Source of the DNA: Psychrobacter sp. Ps6
Lineage (GTDB): Bacteria; Pseudomonadota; Gammaproteobacteria; Pseudomonadales; Moraxellaceae
Assembly: GCF_022129235.1 (NCBI RefSeq)
Contig: NZ_JADQAI010000001.1
Coordinates: 558,001 to 622,000 of the forward strand
Reading direction: 5' to 3'
Length of the DNA stretch: 64,000 bases
Shown here one piece after another: positions 20,975-30,700 of this stretch. A model generated the notes under the pieces. That model was not told where the DNA came from and made no database searches. It was given only the letters and a program-made list of their open reading frames with translations. Each line of letters begins with the position of its first letter. The first letter of the stretch is position 1. The translations under genes and the position numbers were made by a program.

Positions 20975-22531
20975 TTAAACCGCGACTTTTTCAAAGCGAG
21001 CGATAGATTCAACATGACCCGTATGACAGAACATATCCATGACGCCAGCATGAGTCAGACGATAGCCTTGCTCTAACAATGCTTTTGTATCACGAGCGAG
21101 GGTTGCTGGGTTACAAGAGACATAAACAATGCGCTCAGCATTGAACTTTGGCAAATACTGCATAATCTCCCAAGCGCCAGAGCGTGGTGGATCGATTAAT
21201 AACGCGTCAAAACCTTGATTGGCCCATGGCTTGTCCGTACAGTCTTTTGTCAAATCTTGGCTATAAAACTCAGTATTGTTGATACCGTTGCGGCGTGCAT
21301 TGTCAGCAGCACGCTCAGTCATGGCCTCGCTACCTTCGACACCAACTACTGAACCGGTCTCACCAACGAGACGCGCGAGTGGCAAGCTAAAGTTACCCAG
21401 ACCGCTGAATAAATCCAATACTCGCTCACCTGCTTTTAAGTCTAACAAGTCGCAAGCCAGCTTGGTCATTTGGCGGTTCACAGACAGATTGACTTGGGTA
21501 AAGTCAGTAGGAATAAACTCAAACGTCAAGTCATACTCTGGCAGTTGATAATACAAACGACCAAATTGTTCGCTCAAATCATCAGCATCTGTCAAAGCAA
21601 TACGCTGGATGCTATCAGCGCCTTTCGACTGTAGATATAGCTGCCAATTGCGCGCCGCAAAAAAACTTTTTAATTTGTCTATATCGGCATCTGACAGCGG
21701 TTCTAAGTGACGCACGATAAGCGCAACGGGTTGGTTGCCATCAGGAAGCTCTGGTAATTCCTCACCCATCGCAAGCTCAAGCTGGGCAATCTTGTCACGG
21801 CTCTCTAGCGTGCTGATAAGCGTTTTTAGATTTTCGATCTCAAAACCAATACGTGGGTCTAAAATATGACACTCATTGAGCTCTGCCAAAAAGTTACTTG
21901 AGCGTTCACGAAAGCCAACAAGCGCGGTTTCTTTTTTGACGACATAACGTACGCCCAATCGGGCTTTGGTACGGTAGCCGAGGCGATCGCCGATGACAGG
22001 CGCGAGCCAATTGTCAGGCTCTGCATTGGCTTGATGCATTAGCATCTCAGCAAGTACGGACTGCTTAAAGTTTATCTGTGCCTCTGGCTCCCAGTGCTGC
22101 AAGTTGCAGCCGCCGCAGACGCCAAAGTGTGGGCAAGGCGGTACAGCACGTTCAGGATTTGGATTAGCAGTGATGTTGATTGCATCGCCTTCCTCAAAAC
22201 TGGCACGGCTATTGGTTATTTTGACCAAGGCGCTTTCACCTGGCAACGCAAAACTGACAAAGACGGTTTTGCCATGCTTATCTTCAGCGTGGCCGTCATC
22301 AACCCCGAAACCATTGCCATAGATGGCAACACCGCGACCATCATGCGACAATCTATCAACGGTAAAAGGAATCGGCTCTGCATCTTTTAGACGACGACGT
22401 GTCTTTGATGATGGTTTAGATTTTTTCTTGCTAGGAGGAATAGCAATCTTTTGGGTATCACTGGTTTGAGTAACATTGTTCTGCGATGTTGCATCAGTTG
22501 CTGTCGACGTTTTGGAATCGGTGGGTTGCAT
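20975..22531 (-). CDS. rlmD: 23S rRNA (uracil-1939-C5)-methyltransferase RlmD
   Basis: The enzyme adds a methyl group to U1939 of 23S rRNA using S-adenosylmethionine. An N-terminal TRAM domain (about 50-110) is followed by the iron-sulfur cysteine cluster [15 protein letters not shown] (with a further Cys in ECHILD), the SAM-binding motif [16 protein letters not shown], the [11 protein letters not shown] loop and the catalytic cysteine in [11 protein letters not shown]. The 518 residues exceed the usual 440 through a low-complexity Thr/Ser/Lys-rich N-terminal tail of about 45 residues. The gene is followed by relA, an order also seen in E. coli (rlmD-relA). Confidence 0.95.
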   Translation of the reverse strand: MQPTDSKTSTATDATSQNNVTQTSDTQKIAIPPSKKKSKPSSKTRRRLKDAEPIPFTVDRLSHDGRGVAIYGNGFGVDDGHAEDKHGKTVFVSFALPGESALVKITNSRASFEEGDAINITANPNPERAVPPCPHFGVCGGCNLQHWEPEAQINFKQSVLAEMLMHQANAEPDNWLAPVIGDRLGYRTKARLGVRYVVKKETALVGFRERSSNFLAELNECHILDPRIGFEIENLKTLISTLESRDKIAQLELAMGEELPELPDGNQPVALIVRHLEPLSDADIDKLKSFFAARNWQLYLQSKGADSIQRIALTDADDLSEQFGRLYYQLPEYDLTFEFIPTDFTQVNLSVNRQMTKLACDLLDLKAGERVLDLFSGLGNFSLPLARLVGETGSVVGVEGSEAMTERAADNARRNGINNTEFYSQDLTKDCTDKPWANQGFDALLIDPPRSGAWEIMQYLPKFNAERIVYVSCNPATLARDTKALLEQGYRLTHAGVMDMFCHTGHVESIARFEKVAV

Positions 22532-22593
22532 AAACCTGCCTTAATAATAAATAACTATAAGAGGAGAATAACAAACTGCTAATAATACGGTTT

Positions 22594-23418
22594 CTATAAT
22601 TTGGGTGCCGATGACCAGTCAGCGATGAACTCTTGATGTCTTGGGCTACCATCGGCTTGGGTATATTTTGCTAAATAGTCGTAGCTCTGCTGTTGCCAAG
22701 CATCAAAGTCTGATGAGGACAGCTTTCCTGTCAGACGTAGCCAACGAAGATAGATGAGCCAAGTGTTCATCACATCAGACTCACAATAGATGGAGAGTGT
22801 CTGCCAATCACCGTTACTGACGAGCGCGCCCACCATGCTACCATCAACGTCAGTTTTGCCCGGTAATCCGTATAAGCTTGCGACCACATCCATAGCCTCG
22901 CGGCGACTGGCACCGTACTGACTAAATCTGTCCATCAAATCAAGGTGACGTGTATGGAAGCGATTGACGTAGTTATCAAAGCGCATATTTTTGATACGTT
23001 CGCCTTCTTCAAACAGCCATGGCGCTGACAAATCATACTGCATAGCGCGATATATCAGTACGGGTATATCAAAGCCTGAGCCATTCCAACTGATGAGTTG
23101 TGGCAAGGTTGCAAGATCATTGAATGCCCGAAAAAACTTGGCAAGAATGTCTTTTTCGCTAAACTTATCTGCGGTCAACGAAAATAGCGATAACTTGCCA
23201 TCTTTGATATATAAAGCGGAAATACAGACAATGCGCTGCAATGGCAAGCGCATAAAATCATGTCCTGCCTCTTGCGTACGTATCGCCGTCAGCGCGCTCA
23301 ACGTATCTGCATCATTAAGATCGGCCAATTGTGGATAGATACGGCGAGCCGCATCGATATCGGCGACCGTCTCAATATCAAAAACTAGTATAGGGTCGGA
23401 CGGTAGAGCTTGTGACAT
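22594..23418 (-). CDS. Predicted 3'-5' exonuclease, PolB-like
   Basis: A 274-residue DEDD-type exonuclease. The Exo I motif is FDIETVAD (near residues 13-20). A central block LISWNGSGFDIPVL matches Exo II (Asn and Asp of the active site), and the region with SIYCESDVMNTWLIYLRWL matches Exo III. This corresponds to the stand-alone exonuclease family related to DNA polymerase B (DNA_pol_B_exo2 type). The biological role is not established; DNA repair is the usual guess. It lies 24 bp downstream of cysM, so the two are probably co-transcribed. Confidence 0.85.
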   Translation of the reverse strand: MSQALPSDPILVFDIETVADIDAARRIYPQLADLNDADTLSALTAIRTQEAGHDFMRLPLQRIVCISALYIKDGKLSLFSLTADKFSEKDILAKFFRAFNDLATLPQLISWNGSGFDIPVLIYRAMQYDLSAPWLFEEGERIKNMRFDNYVNRFHTRHLDLMDRFSQYGASRREAMDVVASLYGLPGKTDVDGSMVGALVSNGDWQTLSIYCESDVMNTWLIYLRWLRLTGKLSSSDFDAWQQQSYDYLAKYTQADGSPRHQEFIADWSSAPKL

Positions 23419-23442
23419 AAAGAATCCTGCATTGTTATAAGC

Positions 23443-24417
23443 TTACTGTGCTGCGTTATCTGCATCATTATCGATATGACTGTCATCAACATTGTATAAA
23501 CCTGTCGATAAATAACGGTCTCCACGATCACAGACGATAAAGGCGATAACGGCATCAGGATTATTTTTGGCGACTTGCGTTGCTGCCCATGCCGCTGCAC
23601 CTGAGGACACTCCAGCAAAAATACCTTCAGTTTTTGCCAGTTTGCGCATGTAGACTTCAGCGATACGCTGATCGACATCCATGATCTCATCGACCAAATC
23701 TGCGTCAAAAATACCCGGCATATATGCGGCAGGCCAACGGCGAATACCAGCAATAGAAGCGTCTTCATCAGGTTGCAAACCAATGATTTTGACGTCTGGA
23801 TTTTGTTCTTTCAAATAACGTGAGACACCAGTGATGGTACCAGTGGTGCCCATGGAGCTAATAAAATGGGTGATTTTACCGCAAGTTTGCGCCCACAGCT
23901 CAGGCCCTGTAGTCAGGTAATGTGCTTGGCTATTGTCAGGATTATTAAACTGATCCAAGACGATGCCTTTACCATCGGCTTGCATCTGCAATGCCAAATC
24001 ACGTGCCGCTTCCATGCCTTCATCAACTTCAATCAACGTCGCGCCATAAGCAATCATGGCATCTTTACGTTCTTGAGTAGAGTTGGTTGGCATCAGTAAT
24101 GTCATTGGATAGCCGCGCATCGCCGCGACCATGGCTAATGCAATGCCAGTATTGCCGCTAGTGGCTTCAATCAATGTGTCGCCGGGTTTGATATCACCGC
24201 GCTGTTCTGCTTGATAAATCATATTAAAAGCAGGGCGATCTTTTACAGAGCCAGCTGGGTTATTGCCTTCTAATTTGGCCAATAACGTCGCGCCATTTTC
24301 GATACGCTCTTGTTCAGGTAGGCGCTGTAATTTAACCAGTGGCGTTTGACCGACACAATCGGCAAGCGTGGTCACTTGAGTGATAAAGTTGGCATTTGAC
24401 ATGGCCGTCGCGGACAT
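23443..24417 (-). CDS. cysM: Cysteine synthase B (O-acetylserine sulfhydrylase)
   Basis: This PLP enzyme makes cysteine from O-acetylserine and sulfide or thiosulfate. The lysine that binds PLP is in NNPAGSVKDRPA (K59), the phosphate-binding loop is EATSGNTGIALAMVAA, and SSMGTTGTITGVSRYLKEQ is the typical GTGGT-like loop in its CysM form. The length is 324 residues; E. coli CysM has 303. The extra is a short N-terminal leader and an acidic C-terminal tail. The ATG at 24417 lies after an AAGGATACC sequence. Confidence 0.93.
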   Translation of the reverse strand: MSATAMSNANFITQVTTLADCVGQTPLVKLQRLPEQERIENGATLLAKLEGNNPAGSVKDRPAFNMIYQAEQRGDIKPGDTLIEATSGNTGIALAMVAAMRGYPMTLLMPTNSTQERKDAMIAYGATLIEVDEGMEAARDLALQMQADGKGIVLDQFNNPDNSQAHYLTTGPELWAQTCGKITHFISSMGTTGTITGVSRYLKEQNPDVKIIGLQPDEDASIAGIRRWPAAYMPGIFDADLVDEIMDVDQRIAEVYMRKLAKTEGIFAGVSSGAAAWAATQVAKNNPDAVIAFIVCDRGDRYLSTGLYNVDDSHIDNDADNAAQ

Positions 24418-24995
24418 AAGGTATCCTTATTGATTTTTTAAAATATGTACTTGGGTGATCGCTTTGATTGGATCACTGTTTTTTATTGTTTGATCATAAT
24501 TTGAGACAGCCGTTTTGTATATTGGTTTATGGTGATAAGCAAACCAAAAGTTGGCGGCATTAGAGCACGCTCTCATTCATCATGAGGGTGAGCGGTCTAT
24601 TGTGGCAAATAAAAAGTTGCGTCATTATATCATTTTGTTGCTAGCTGCGCTTATTGCATAAAAGAATAATGGTCACTGGATTAGCCTATGACTGGTCATT
24701 TTTTGAATGAGGCATCAATATATTTAGTAGTGTGGCGACGCTGTTTTTTGATAAAGTCAGTTTTTGATAGAGCAAGCCAACATTTAGCACGTCTTATCAA
24801 GGGTCTGTTGGTCAAAGTGACTATTTGACTGATCTCTAATGTTTAACCGCCATTTATAGAATCCTGTTAAGATAATCTTGAGCCATAAAAGGCGTATCAT
24901 TAAAAGACAAGCTAGCAAGCTTAAGCATTTTTTATAGTAGCGTAGAGACCGTAACAAAATCCACAGACAGCATTTTCGTAGAGAGTAGAGCGAGC
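24418..24995. other. Divergent intergenic region between cysM and the hybrid kinase gene
   Basis: About 578 bp with no credible gene. An inverted repeat GTGATC-N10-GATCAC lies at 24455-24476, 38 bp upstream of cysM, and could be an operator; this is inference only. Confidence 0.45.
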
Positions 24996-27900
24996 ATGGC
25001 ATATAAAAAACGTTTTAATACCAGCAGTGCCTATGGGCAGCTGATCATACTGGTGTTTTTACCCATCTGCGTGTTGGCTGCGGTGGGCGGTATTTTGGTA
25101 TTTCACGAAACCATGCGAGCGAGCGATTCTGAGCAAGAAGTGTTGGCCGAAGCGGTGCTGATTCGTTATACACCCGCCATTGCAGAGCTGATTCCTGATT
25201 TATTAGAGCAAGAACGTCAGCAAATAGGTAGCGGTGCTGCTGATGCGTCGCAAACGGCGATGACGACGCTCGAAAGCATACAGGATAAACTCGGGCGTAT
25301 GCAGTCTGAGCAGCACGTACAGCGTATTGCTATTATCAATGAAGGCAATCAAGTATTGGCTACGGTAGGCTATGGTCTGAACGAGAAATGGCCGCTAATC
25401 AGTGACTCAGCAAAGTTTTTATCGCAAAAACCAACGCCTATAGGCACGGCATATGGCAGCGTGTTGGGTAAGTTTGAAGGGCAGACGTTGTGGCTACTGG
25501 TCGATATGGATAACGAACCTCTTTATATCGCCCGTTATCGGATTGCGATGGCGCTGGTAATTACCGGCTTGTTCACTATTTTAATATTATTACTCAGCTT
25601 AAATATTTACTCAAAACGTTGGATTGCACCTATCTATGAGCTGCGTTTGCAATTACAACGTACCCATGTTGATAACTTATATCAGCCTGTACCAGTAGAG
25701 TCGGACGGTGAGCTTAATTTATTACAGCAAGATTTGGTCAAGACATTCCGTCGCCTCCATAGAAGTTTTCAAGAGCTTAAAGATCATGCCGAGCAAACCG
25801 AAGACGATCTGCGTTTGGCATTTGATGAGATGGAAATGCAAAACATCTCTATTCGAAATGCGCGTGATGCCGCTATCTCGACCAGCCAAGCCAAATCAGC
25901 ATTTTTGGCCAATATCAGTCACGAACTGCGCACGCCGTTGAACAGTATCGATGGTTTTATTAACTTATTAGCGCGTCACGGTGAGCTCAATCCTGAACAG
26001 GATTTATATGTGCAGACCATCCGCAAGTCTTCGGCACACCTGCTTGCTTTGGTCAATGACGTTCTAGATTTTTCTAAGATTGAGGCGGGCAAGCTGGTGC
26101 TTGATCGTCATGAGTTTGATCTGTATGACACCATTTATGACGTGGTCGATATGCTCTCTCCTGTCTCTGCGGAGAAAGGTCTGCGTATGGCTGTCTTGTT
26201 CTATAACGATGTGCCAATGCGTATCAATGGCGATGCGCTGCGCCTCAAGCAAGTATTGACCAATATTGTGGGAAATGCCATCAAGTTCACAGATAGTGGC
26301 GATGTGGTCGTACGGGTCAGCTTGGACGATCACCGTGATAACTATTTGATGATCAGTGTACAAGACAGTGGTAAAGGCATTTCGCTTGCTGATCAAAAAA
26401 TGCTGTTTCAGAGCTTTAGCCAAGGTGATCCATCAATCACGCGCCAATATGGTGGTACGGGGTTGGGTCTGGTTATCTCCAAGCAATTAACGCGTCTGAT
26501 GGGTGGCGATATTGGCTTTCATGACAATGCTCAAGAGAACATCGCCAATCAAGGCGCGACGTTTTGGTTTCGCATGCCAGCACATGTCGATGTGTTAGAA
26601 GCACCAACTGGTCAGACCATTGAGCTACCGATATTGGCACCGCTTGCGAGCGAAACTGATGAATTTAACGTATTGGTTTGGATCAGTCATACCGCCTCAA
26701 TACAAGTGCTGAAGGCCAGCTTGCAGTACTTGCCGATTAAACTTACCCAAGCCAATTCATTACCAGGGGTGCTTGAGTCACTCAAAGAGCATGGCAACTT
26801 TTGGGATTGGGTCATCGTCGATGATGACACGCAAGACGATATGATGGCGTTACTCAAGCAAATCCGCCTCCATTATCAAGGCAAGCTTGCCGTATTTGGC
26901 TATCAAGTGGCGGCTGACCAAGCGCTGCTTAACCGCTATCAAGCCAATATCTTGTATGAGCCGTTAGACAAAAGACAGCTATATGCGATGCTTGATACAC
27001 AAAACCGTAGTATGCCAAAGAGCTTACAAGAACCGCGCTGGAAAGGCGTAACCGTATTAGCAGTCGATGATCATCTGCCAAACTTATTGGTGCTCGATGC
27101 ATTACTGAGCGAGCTTGGCATTCAGGTAATGACAGCGAGTAGTGGCTTTGATGCGATAGAGATTATCAGCAAACAACAAACCAAAAACATCAAATCTGCT
27201 AAAAACGATAAGCAGAGTCTGTCGAATAAAACGCAACTCTCAAAAGCCGAAACACGTGATGAGGTCAATAAAAAATCAAGCAATACATTCTATGCTGAAG
27301 ATGTGGGTGTCGACGATAAAATCGCTGCCCAAGACAAAAATCATATCGATTTGATATTCATGGATATCCAAATGCCGCGCATGTCAGGTCATGAAGCGGC
27401 TAAGCAAATTCGCAATATTGAGGCTACGGACAGTCGTATTCCTATTATCGCCTTGACAGCACATGGCCTAGCTGATGAGCGTGATAAACTTATCGCCAGT
27501 GGTATCAACGACTACGTTGGCAAACCAATCAGCCAACCTCAGTTATTGCAAGTACTACAAAAGTGGCTAGGCCGAAAAAGTACCACGCCGCAACTAACGG
27601 CATTGCCTGATACTGATTTGCAAGCTTCTAACTTACAGGATTCTAATTTGCAAGATTCTAATTTGCAAAGCATCGATTCACAAAATACTGACTCTGAAAA
27701 TTTAAATCTCACAGAACAATCCACGCCGCTTTCAGATCAAAAGACCGCTATTTACCCGATGGTCAAAGACAATGAAAGCGTTCGTGATAGGACTGAAATC
27801 ACAGAACCGCCAAAAGTCACTCGACCATTATCACTGAAAAAAATCCGTGATGACTACTTGCGTGACAGTCAGCCCCGTGACGATTATAGACGAGAGACCA

Positions 27901-28493
27901 CCCGCGAGAACCAGCCTCGCTATGAGAGCCTACGTTTACATAAGCAAGGGCAAGAATCATTATTGCATCCACCAAAAGAACCGATAGATAATTCTGCTGA
28001 AGACATAACAGCGAATATGGATAAAAGGCTATATGAGCAAGCGGATCACAACCTTCATCAAAAAAACCTCAGTACAACGGATACGTCTGATATTTTAGAC
28101 TGGCAAGATGCGCTTACTCGCTCAGCAAACAAACCTGATTTGGCAGCCAAGCTCATCATTATGATGCTTGATACGATTAACGAGGAAAAGCAAGCACTGA
28201 CTCAAGCATGGGAAGCTCGTGATCGCAACTTGTTAGCACAAATCGCCCATCGCATATTGGGTGGCAGTCGTTATACAGGAGTGCCGCAGCTACGTCAGGC
28301 CAGCCAAGACTTAGAGGACAAGTGCTTATTGAATGTACAGCATACAACACCGGTACAATTTGCGATGATTGAGCCGTATTATGAGGCACTACTTACCGCA
28401 CTGAATAATTTACAAAACGTGGATTTATCGGCTTACCCTCAGCTTAACTATCATCGTTTGAGCGAAAATGACATGACGTGGAAAATGATTTAG
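24996..28493 (+). CDS. gacS: Hybrid sensor histidine kinase of the GacS/BarA type
   Basis: A 1165-residue inner-membrane kinase. It has a TM segment (about 15-36), a periplasmic region, a second TM (about 182-200), HAMP and coiled-coil, then HisKA with SHELRTPLN (H309) and an HATPase domain (N-box GNAIKF, GGTGLGLVISK). A degenerate receiver follows (about 545-660), then a true receiver with the DD pair at 691-692 and phosphoacceptor D790 in MDIQMPRMSG, and a C-terminal Hpt (H1085 in IAHRILGG). The partner would be a GacA/UvrY regulator acting on Csr-type small RNAs; it is not in the window. Odd points: an insert of about 55 polar residues inside the receiver, and a repetitive polar linker (about 870-1030). 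Confidence 0.88.
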   Translation: MAYKKRFNTSSAYGQLIILVFLPICVLAAVGGILVFHETMRASDSEQEVLAEAVLIRYTPAIAELIPDLLEQERQQIGSGAADASQTAMTTLESIQDKLGRMQSEQHVQRIAIINEGNQVLATVGYGLNEKWPLISDSAKFLSQKPTPIGTAYGSVLGKFEGQTLWLLVDMDNEPLYIARYRIAMALVITGLFTILILLLSLNIYSKRWIAPIYELRLQLQRTHVDNLYQPVPVESDGELNLLQQDLVKTFRRLHRSFQELKDHAEQTEDDLRLAFDEMEMQNISIRNARDAAISTSQAKSAFLANISHELRTPLNSIDGFINLLARHGELNPEQDLYVQTIRKSSAHLLALVNDVLDFSKIEAGKLVLDRHEFDLYDTIYDVVDMLSPVSAEKGLRMAVLFYNDVPMRINGDALRLKQVLTNIVGNAIKFTDSGDVVVRVSLDDHRDNYLMISVQDSGKGISLADQKMLFQSFSQGDPSITRQYGGTGLGLVISKQLTRLMGGDIGFHDNAQENIANQGATFWFRMPAHVDVLEAPTGQTIELPILAPLASETDEFNVLVWISHTASIQVLKASLQYLPIKLTQANSLPGVLESLKEHGNFWDWVIVDDDTQDDMMALLKQIRLHYQGKLAVFGYQVAADQALLNRYQANILYEPLDKRQLYAMLDTQNRSMPKSLQEPRWKGVTVLAVDDHLPNLLVLDALLSELGIQVMTASSGFDAIEIISKQQTKNIKSAKNDKQSLSNKTQLSKAETRDEVNKKSSNTFYAEDVGVDDKIAAQDKNHIDLIFMDIQMPRMSGHEAAKQIRNIEATDSRIPIIALTAHGLADERDKLIASGINDYVGKPISQPQLLQVLQKWLGRKSTTPQLTALPDTDLQASNLQDSNLQDSNLQSIDSQNTDSENLNLTEQSTPLSDQKTAIYPMVKDNESVRDRTEITEPPKVTRPLSLKKIRDDYLRDSQPRDDYRRETTRENQPRYESLRLHKQGQESLLHPPKEPIDNSAEDITANMDKRLYEQADHNLHQKNLSTTDTSDILDWQDALTRSANKPDLAAKLIIMMLDTINEEKQALTQAWEARDRNLLAQIAHRILGGSRYTGVPQLRQASQDLEDKCLLNVQHTTPVQFAMIEPYYEALLTALNNLQNVDLSAYPQLNYHRLSENDMTWKMI
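27615..27668 (+). repeat. 15-bp tandem repeat inside the kinase gene
   Basis: Two perfect copies of GATTCTAATTTGCAA (27639-27653, 27654-27668) follow one degenerate copy and a partial one. They encode repeated S-N-L-Q-D pentapeptides in the linker before the Hpt domain. The period is a multiple of three, so copy changes keep the frame. Confidence 0.85.
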
Positions 28494-28702
28494 AGCAGGC
28501 AATCGGACCGTTATTATGCGATGTAATAAGTGAATTGCATACGATACCGATCACTAGCAGCCAGATAATGTGCGAATATTAAAAGGCAGACGCTTGATAC
28601 AGTATCGTAGCAGTCAGTTATTGCTACGGTAGAGTAGGGTTAAGCCTGCTAATATTGTGACCATCATTACTATATTTATTTTATTCATTAATAAGGATTA
28701 TT

Positions 28703-29515
28703 ATGAACGTGGTCGCCAGTTACCAGTATGAAACATTACAAGTGCGTGTCGTAGATAATATATTAACAGTCACCTTAAATCGTCCGAATAAAAAAAATGC
28801 CATGAGCTTTCAAGTCATAAATGAACTGATTACCGTGGCAGAGCGCATTGGCAAAGACAAAACGATACGCGCGGTTATTTTAAATGGTGCCGAAGGCACA
28901 TTCTGTGCAGGTATTGATTTAGGGGATTTAAACCATCCAAAAAACCAAGCTTTTGCCATTTGGGAGCTGATTAAGCCTTGGCAAAGCTCATTCCAACGTG
29001 TCTGCTTGGTGTGGCGTGATCTGCCAGTACCTGTCATCGCGGTACTAGAAGGCTACTGTATTGGCGCTGGATTGCAATTGGCATTGGCCTGTGATGTGCG
29101 TATTAGCCATCCAGATTGCCAGCTGTCTATTATGGAAGCCAAATGGGGTTTGGTACCGGACATGGGATTGACACAGTCAGCATTTGGGGTGGTACGAGAA
29201 GACGTTCTCAAAGAGCTTGCCATGACTGCACGCATCATCAATGCCAATGATGGCAAAGAATTAGGATTAATCAGTCATTGTAGTGAGACGCCGCTTGAGC
29301 AAGCACAACAGCTGGCAGCTGAGTTTGCTGAGCGCTCTCCTGACGCTGTGCTAGCGAGCAAACGCGTAATCAATGCGATGTATGAGCAGCCTGCGACTAC
29401 CTTATATAAAGAAAAAATCTGGCAAATTAAGATGATGATTGGTCGTAATCGTAAACTTGCTCTTAGAAAAGCAAAGCAAGCCAGCACCGTATTTAGTAAA
29501 CGCCAGTTTCGCTAA
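28703..29515 (+). CDS. Enoyl-CoA hydratase/isomerase family protein
   Basis: A 270-residue crotonase-fold protein. The oxyanion-hole segments are GTFCAGIDLGDL (near 67-78) and GYCIGAGLQLALACD (near 117-131). The acidic residues in MEAKWGLVPDMGLTQ sit where dienoyl-CoA isomerases and some hydratases have their catalytic Glu/Asp, so an isomerase or hydratase role in fatty acid breakdown is likely, but the substrate cannot be read from sequence. A basic C-terminus (RNRKLALRKAKQAS) is typical of this subgroup. It stands alone; no thiolase or acyl-CoA dehydrogenase is nearby. Confidence 0.85.
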   Translation: MNVVASYQYETLQVRVVDNILTVTLNRPNKKNAMSFQVINELITVAERIGKDKTIRAVILNGAEGTFCAGIDLGDLNHPKNQAFAIWELIKPWQSSFQRVCLVWRDLPVPVIAVLEGYCIGAGLQLALACDVRISHPDCQLSIMEAKWGLVPDMGLTQSAFGVVREDVLKELAMTARIINANDGKELGLISHCSETPLEQAQQLAAEFAERSPDAVLASKRVINAMYEQPATTLYKEKIWQIKMMIGRNRKLALRKAKQASTVFSKRQFR

Positions 29516-29580
29516 CATTCTTTTGGTTCTAGAAGTACGCTCCATTCAGAACTTAATAAGACTTAACTGTACGAACTAGG

Positions 29581-30390
29581 ATGATTATGACGATGCTAAG
29601 GTTCATAGGCATTTTTGTTTTGAATACTATAGGAATCTTAGTAATCGGATGTACCGAGCCAGAAGATCCAAATGAGCCAGTTACCGCTTATATACCCGCA
29701 GAAATATCAGACAAAGTGTATGTCACTACTTTTCCTAGATGTAACTATAATGATGCTGGCAATTTAGATGAGTTCTCAACGAAAAGCTTGGTATTAAACT
29801 TTCAAGCTGAGACTTTATCAGGAAACTTATCCGGTGAGTTTCATTGTCCCTCTGAGGACTTAGGGAAGGTGTTTAGAGTAGAAGTAGATCCCTTGTATGA
29901 ACTTAATGGCAAAATTGTCACTGGTAAGGAATATTTTTACTATACTTTTCCTCCAGAGTCGCTACTAGAAAAAACGTCAAACATCGAGCGATTTTATGCT
30001 GATTCTAGTCAAGAAATGCTAGTGATAGATGGTATGTCAAATCAGACCAGTCCATTACAACTGATATTTGCTAAGTATCCTAATGAAAAACTTGGTCCTT
30101 TTCATAATTATTATGATCTGTATACCATATTGGATAAGGATTTTTTACTACAGTACAAAGTTAGAATAATGAATGATGCTTATAACCAAAGATTTAATCT
30201 GAGCGGCTACGATACACAATTTGCGCAGGCGTTTAAAGATGTAATAGCAGTTGATGGCCGTATATTAGAGCATCCAGAGATTATCCAAGGGTTTGTTGAT
30301 AATAATGAGCACGTTATTAATTTTTTTAAAGACCATAGACAGATAATGACTCAAGCAGAATTTGACGAAATTAATAATTCAGAAAAGTAA
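29581..30390 (+). CDS. Predicted lipoprotein, unknown family
   Basis: A 269-residue protein with a hydrophobic N-terminus ending in the lipobox-like LVIGC (Cys about residue 24), so it is probably lipid-anchored at the envelope. The mature part is acidic and beta-rich in look (LVLNFQAETLSGNLSGEFHC, FRVEVDPLYEL), with a helical C-terminus. I recognise no domain. Codon use is more AT-rich than in its neighbours, which hints at acquired DNA. The start could be any of the Met codons at 29581, 29587 or 29593; an ACTAGG sequence lies just upstream of the first. Confidence 0.7.
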   Translation: MIMTMLRFIGIFVLNTIGILVIGCTEPEDPNEPVTAYIPAEISDKVYVTTFPRCNYNDAGNLDEFSTKSLVLNFQAETLSGNLSGEFHCPSEDLGKVFRVEVDPLYELNGKIVTGKEYFYYTFPPESLLEKTSNIERFYADSSQEMLVIDGMSNQTSPLQLIFAKYPNEKLGPFHNYYDLYTILDKDFLLQYKVRIMNDAYNQRFNLSGYDTQFAQAFKDVIAVDGRILEHPEIIQGFVDNNEHVINFFKDHRQIMTQAEFDEINNSEK

Positions 30391-30700
30391 ATTTAAGCTA
30401 GAGGTTAAAGGGTTTATTCAGAACGATTCTGCTCTCAACATCTTTAATTTTAGTCACTTTTATAGCCACATTTGGATCAAAAATATACCAAACATATTTT
30501 GACAGATTACGTTGATTGTTTTTAGTTGTTAAGGCTTGTTTCATTAGTTCCCTATGACTATTGAAATACAAGTGGACAGCACGATATAACACTGTCCGCT
30601 TGCACAGATTTAGATAAAGATGCACTATTGTCGTTAAAAATATCTATTTTATGCATCTTACAAGCGCTTAAGTAATCATCACTATATAAATGGTCTAACT
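30391..30700. other. Intergenic region before the efflux gene
   Basis: About 310 bp. A minus-strand ORF of 48 codons (30398-30544) has an AGGGA site six bases before its ATG, but its product shows no recognisable feature and I do not call it a gene. The promoter of the efflux gene should lie here. Confidence 0.45.

Noticed and set aside
24784..25002. Minus-strand ORF overlapping the kinase start
   Set aside because: Leucine-rich chance frame that overlaps the well-supported kinase gene start and its ribosome binding site.
30398..30625. Minus-strand ORF of 75 codons between the lipoprotein and efflux genes
   Set aside because: No recognisable features; a shorter 48-codon version has a ribosome binding site, but sequence alone does not support a gene.
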